NCBI RefSeq assembly: GCF_051020765.1 | Contig: NW_027469113.1 | Span: forward strand, 124,001 to 188,000 | Direction: 5' to 3' | Origin: Lasioglossum baleicum | Lineage: Eukaryota; Arthropoda; Insecta; Hymenoptera; Halictidae | Length of the DNA stretch: 64,000 nt | In this document: piece by piece, positions 60,455-64,000 of the stretch | How the letters are laid out: each line of letters begins with the position of its first letter | How positions within the stretch are numbered: position 1 is the stretch's first letter | Program-made: the position numbers and the translations under genes | The notes under the pieces: generated by a model | Seen by the model: only the letters and a program-made list of their open reading frames with translations | What the model was told of the DNA's origin: nothing | The model's database searches: none

Positions 60455-61762
60455 ATGGAAACGCGTAGCGAGGCTAGAAAGAAGGTTCCTCCTACGGAAG
60501 AGGAATTAATTGAATTCCAGAAAGATTTAGCTCGTAGAGAAGCAGCTCTCATTAATCAAACCGCCGCGTTGACTCAACTCAAATTGCAATACGAAACAGA
60601 AACGCGTGAGCAAAGAGTAACGTACGAGGATATACGCCGCGAGATAGCAGAAATCCGATCGGCCAGAGATTCTCAATCAATTCCAGCTAGCCCAGTCGTT
60701 GCGCCCCGCGAACCCATAATGCACGATTCTTCGAATTTCACCGTTAAACAAGCGGTTGAACTTGTGCCTACCTTTGACGGCACCTCCATAACCGTGCTAC
60801 AATTCGTTCGCGCGTGCAAGCGAGCCTTGGAAGCTGTTCCAGCCACAGCTGAGCGTACCCTCACTAGATTAGTATGCAATAAGCTTAGAGGACAGGCATA
60901 CGCCGCGATTGAAGACGTAAATATTAACACAATCTCTGAATTGTGCAACCGCCTGAAAGATGTACTAGGCCCATATAAATTCATCGATCAGTATCGCGGA
61001 GAATTAGCTTCGATACACCAGGGACAGTCCGAGCACGTGTTGAATTATATTACGCGAGTAAAGGACCTTAGAACGGCGATCATAGATTCAGGCCGCGGGG
61101 TCCCCAATCTAGACGAGATTGATAAATTCACAATTGATTGTTTCATGCGTGGTCTTATCCCAGCGCTTCGAGCCGAGGTCAGGCTCTGTGCGTCACTCGA
61201 ATTACAGAAAATATTCGATGAAGCAGTAACCGCGTACAAACAGTACGAGCTTGACCGTGTTCGTTATCGCGACGACGGACGCCGCGTTGCATTCTCCGAC
61301 TCTCGTAATCGCACACCAGAGCGATCAAGCAACTCTTATTATGATAGGAATGCGCCTGAGCAGCGCAACAGATCTTCGGAAAGGAAAGATCAACGACCTT
61401 CCTTTTCACCTCGTGAATCCTGGCGAGACAGGAAACCCGATAACAGAGACGCGTATCGCTCTCCTCCTCCACGACGTCACGAACCGTCGCAATCAAATCA
61501 GCGCGAAACGTATAAACGCGAAGATCGCGCTTCCCAGTCCCCAGGTCGCGATCGCTTTCCTACGGAGAATCAGAAGTATTGTAAATATTGTAAGCGCACG
61601 GGACATGACATACACGAATGTCGCCGCCGCGAATATTACAGTAGAAATGAGTCGGGAAACGAATCAAGCCTCCCGACAAACGCGACCAAAGGACGGGAGG
61701 CATCCCAAGAGAATCGCCAAAAGGCAACACAGCTGGCCGTCATCAGCGACGACCAGCAGTAG
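60455..61762 (+). CDS. gag: Gag polyprotein, C2 (435 aa)
   Basis: Starts METRSEARKKVPPTEEEL. Coiled coil at about 15-80, capsid core at about 95-285 with QYRGELASI and LNYITRVKDLRTA blocks shared with A Gag, basic RS/P-rich segment, CCHC knuckle CKYCKRTGHDIHEC, then the slippery heptamer. Intact. Diverged from A Gag by many substitutions over its whole length, so family C is well separated from A although it uses the same PBS. Confidence 0.95.
   Translation: METRSEARKKVPPTEEELIEFQKDLARREAALINQTAALTQLKLQYETETREQRVTYEDIRREIAEIRSARDSQSIPASPVVAPREPIMHDSSNFTVKQAVELVPTFDGTSITVLQFVRACKRALEAVPATAERTLTRLVCNKLRGQAYAAIEDVNINTISELCNRLKDVLGPYKFIDQYRGELASIHQGQSEHVLNYITRVKDLRTAIIDSGRGVPNLDEIDKFTIDCFMRGLIPALRAEVRLCASLELQKIFDEAVTAYKQYELDRVRYRDDGRRVAFSDSRNRTPERSSNSYYDRNAPEQRNRSSERKDQRPSFSPRESWRDRKPDNRDAYRSPPPRRHEPSQSNQRETYKREDRASQSPGRDRFPTENQKYCKYCKRTGHDIHECRRREYYSRNESGNESSLPTNATKGREASQENRQKATQLAVISDDQQ
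61654..61701 (+). promoter_or_regulatory. -1 frameshift signal, C2
   Basis: GGGAAAC at 61654-61660, 7-nt spacer, stem GCCTCCCG / CGGGAGGC (61668-61675 with 61694-61701). In the -1 frame the last stop (tga, 61648-61650) lies just before the heptamer and the frame is then open to the window end. The switch therefore has to occur here or shortly after. Confidence 0.88.
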
Positions 61763-64000
61763 ATGAAATTCGAGTAGATAGGAGAGATAACCCGGACGGT
61801 CAGCAGAATGAACGACCATCCGCGAAATTAGTCTCGGCAATAAATCTCGCGCCGGACTCCCCTATCCCTCGAATAAAAGCAAAATCGTCACTCTTCTCAA
61901 AAGAGTGTGAGTTCCTCTTGGACACCGGGTCCGAGGTCAACTTAATCCGAGCGTCTGGTATCAAATCTGACGTTCATCTAAAAACTGACAGCGTCATACA
62001 CGTCCATGGCGTGACAGAAGGAGAAATTGCGACCCTCGGTTATATCAATGCGGAGCTAGCAAATTCCATTAAAGTCACGCTACACGTTCTGCCTGACAGT
62101 TTTCCAATTAATATAGATGGTATCTTAGGCTCCCCCTTCTTCAGAGAGGGAGCAGAGATATCATTTGCGAAGGAATGCGTAGAGTATAAAAACCTACGTA
62201 TTCCCTTTTCGAATCCTCGGGAATATTCCATCGAAAGCCGTACCGCCGCCTGCATAGCCGTCAACGTAAAGGGCCCAAGCGAAGGGTATGTGCGAAAAGT
62301 AGATGTAAAACCCGATGTGTTCTTAGGTGATTGTTTAGTCACCAACCGTAACGGAAAGGCATACCTGCGATGCTTTAACGCATCGTCCGAAGTGGCGTCC
62401 TTCTCCCTGCCTACGTTGGAGGTGGAAGAGATCGAGGTTCCCTTTTCGAATATTCAAGCCGAAGTCAATTCGGACTTATTCAATGCTCGTGCGTGCCGCG
62501 CGCACGAGACGATCGTTAACGATCAACTCGCGTCTTCTATTAATTCCGGTAACCATTCCGACGATTCCGGTAGCCATCCCGATTCTTTAAATAATTCCGG
62601 TAGCCATCCCGATTCTTTAAATAATTCCGGTAACCATCCCGACGATTCCGGTAGCCATCCCGATTCTTTAAACAATTCCGGTAACCATCCCGACGATTCC
62701 GGTAGCCATCCCGATACTTTAAAGAATTCCGGTAACCATCCCGACGATTTATATTCAAAGTCCTGTGTGGAAAGAAACATCAACGCCTTCGCCTCAGATG
62801 AACTTTTAGAATGTTCATATGAGAACAATTTAGAAAACATTTCTATTCCTAAAGTTAAATCAAAAGGAGTTTATGTTTTGCCGCAAACTCCTATCTTCAA
62901 ATCCTCGCCGGAACAACGCCTCTTCCAGCTTCAACGATCAGGTATCCGTGCGACCGAAAACAAAGTCCATGCGTCTGGCAAATACAATTCCGCGAGATTC
63001 GCGTCAGCAAGAAAAAGAAATAAAGCCGATACATTATACTCGCCCGAGACAACTAAGTCTGATTATAAGCTTTCGTTATGTATCTTGCGAAACGAATTCA
63101 ATCTTCCTAGCGTTAACAGAGTCTCCAATATCGTTACGCCAACGATAAACTATCGCAGCGACCCAAGAGCGAAATTTAAAACCTCTGGTCAGCATCACCC
63201 CACTCCACAGCAGGAAGACGATATCCCTGCGACGCAACGAGATCTTCAAGGAGAAACCGTCACCCCTGAAGATCATCAGTCTCTCGACAACGCTATAACA
63301 GCAACCATGCAGCCGATACAAGCAGCTATCTTGCTCTCTATTGCCACGCAAGCCTCAACACTCATTGGATATGACTGTGGAGGTTCAACCTTGAATATTA
63401 CCACGTATTCAACTATTGACACTCTTAACTGCGAGCCAGAAGACATCGCACCAGCTGAAAACTTAGAAAGAATTCAGCTCCTGCAGCTAGCTGAATTCTC
63501 GCAAGCTCGTGTTTTGCAATGCCATATCGGAATAGACAGAACCATATACTATTGTGGCATGCATTCACATAATTCGGTGGTATCCAATGGTCGACAAGAC
63601 TATATATTACCGATCTCCAGCGAAACCTGTTCGAGCCTACACACGACGGGGACAATATTCATCACCCCAGCCGCCCAGATCACAGGTATTCAGCCGAACT
63701 CGACCTCCTCTCACGGCCTCACGTTAGCAGGAGTTATTCAGAATGATGGTAGCTGCGCTGGAACCACGTATAGTGATCCGTTTGGGACTTGGACCGATGT
63801 CGTGGTACAAGCTTTAGTCCGAATCACGATCCGCGACTACATCGCTCCAATCAGATTGTCAACCGGACAGATTCATCTACAAACTGGGCAAACCTGCCCC
63901 CTTCAAAAAGGAAGCTGCTTAGACGCACAAGATGGCCATACGTTCTGGGAAACCACGCCGACGGACTCGTGCAAATTCAATAATTATGATGTCTTGTACG
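61660..64000 (+). CDS. env: Protease-Envelope polyprotein, C2 (partial, no RT/IN before Env)
   Basis: Open from the frameshift site to the window end. Protease with EFLLDTGSEVNLI (61909 onward) and GILGSPFF; pre-RT domain (GYVRKVDVKPDVFLGDCLVTN); tandem SGNHPDDSGSHPDSLN-type repeats (62541-62750); linker; Env Met at 63307 with signal MQPIQAAILLSIATQ and GYDCGGSTLN; ectodomain with TTYSDPFGTW, cut at the window edge after about 231 Env residues. The order matches A2 and A6 exactly. RT could only occur after Env, which would be unprecedented. Confidence 0.9.
62541..62750 (+). repeat. In-frame tandem repeat array in C2
   Basis: SG(S/N)HPD units alternating with SLNN spacers; related in motif and position to the A arrays but with different unit lengths. 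Confidence 0.9.

Larger units (their letters stand above)
58170..64000 (+). mobile_element. C2: family C element of the env type, 5' LTR to mid-Env (runs off window)
   Basis: 5' LTR, duplicated PBS, structured leader, gag, frameshift signal and PR-Env ORF, continuing beyond 64000. Between protease repeats and the Env signal peptide there are only about 180 codons, so RT and IN are absent upstream of Env. Inserted into A8 linker sequence. Confidence 0.93.

Overview
The 64 kb window is eukaryotic and consists entirely of nested LTR retroelements. I find no host gene, RNA gene, CRISPR array or bacterial feature. The Ty3/gypsy (errantivirus-like) polymerase, the tRNA-Ser and tRNA-Leu primer binding sites, the 4-bp target duplications and an Env resembling chuvirus-type glycoproteins point to an arthropod. 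Such Env genes are common in ants, so a hymenopteran TE island or pericentromere is my best guess (inference).

Four families are present. Family A has LTRs of 1.95-1.99 kb, a tRNA-Ser PBS and a 172-aa ORF inside the LTR. Family B has 1.32-kb LTRs and a tRNA-Leu PBS. Family C has 1.80-kb LTRs and a tRNA-Ser PBS. Family D is an A-like, decayed element seen only as internal pieces.

Layout from left to right: 3' end of C1 (1-1960, +); full-length A1 (1965-12424, -, gag + PR-RT-RH-IN, no env); B1 (+, from 12425, PR-env) split by full-length A2 (14898-24316, -, gag + PR-env, no RT/IN), with the B1 3' LTR ending at 26483; A3 (+, 26484-31647, gag + PR + integrase tail only); a C3 LTR fragment (31648-31837, -); an A5 LTR (-, 31838-40959) split by full-length B2 (32510-40489, -, gag + PR-env); D (+, 40960-52766) split by full-length A6 (42595-52072, +, gag + PR-env); A7 LTR fragment (52767-53882, -); A8 (53883-58169, -, PR-env type); and C2 (58170-64000+, +, gag + PR-env, running off the end). 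D is the outer host on the right. On the left the nesting reads D > A5 > C3 > A3 > B1 > C1/A1/A2.

The main result is that Gag-protease chassis carry either polymerase or envelope, never both. A1 has gag and PR-RT-RNaseH-IN without env. A2, A6 and A8 share its LTRs, PBS and C-terminal tail (A2 and A6 also show the shared gag, protease and frameshift signal; A8's 5' part is not visible), but carry an Env glycoprotein where RT-RH-IN would be. The distant families B and C are also gag-PR-env without RT/IN. LTR pairs are identical or differ by about one base, so the RT-less copies moved recently and must have used RT and integrase supplied in trans. This looks like a two-component (bipartite) endogenous-retrovirus-like system. 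A conserved -1 frameshift signal (GGGAAAC plus a compensating stem-loop) joins gag to the second ORF in all four families.
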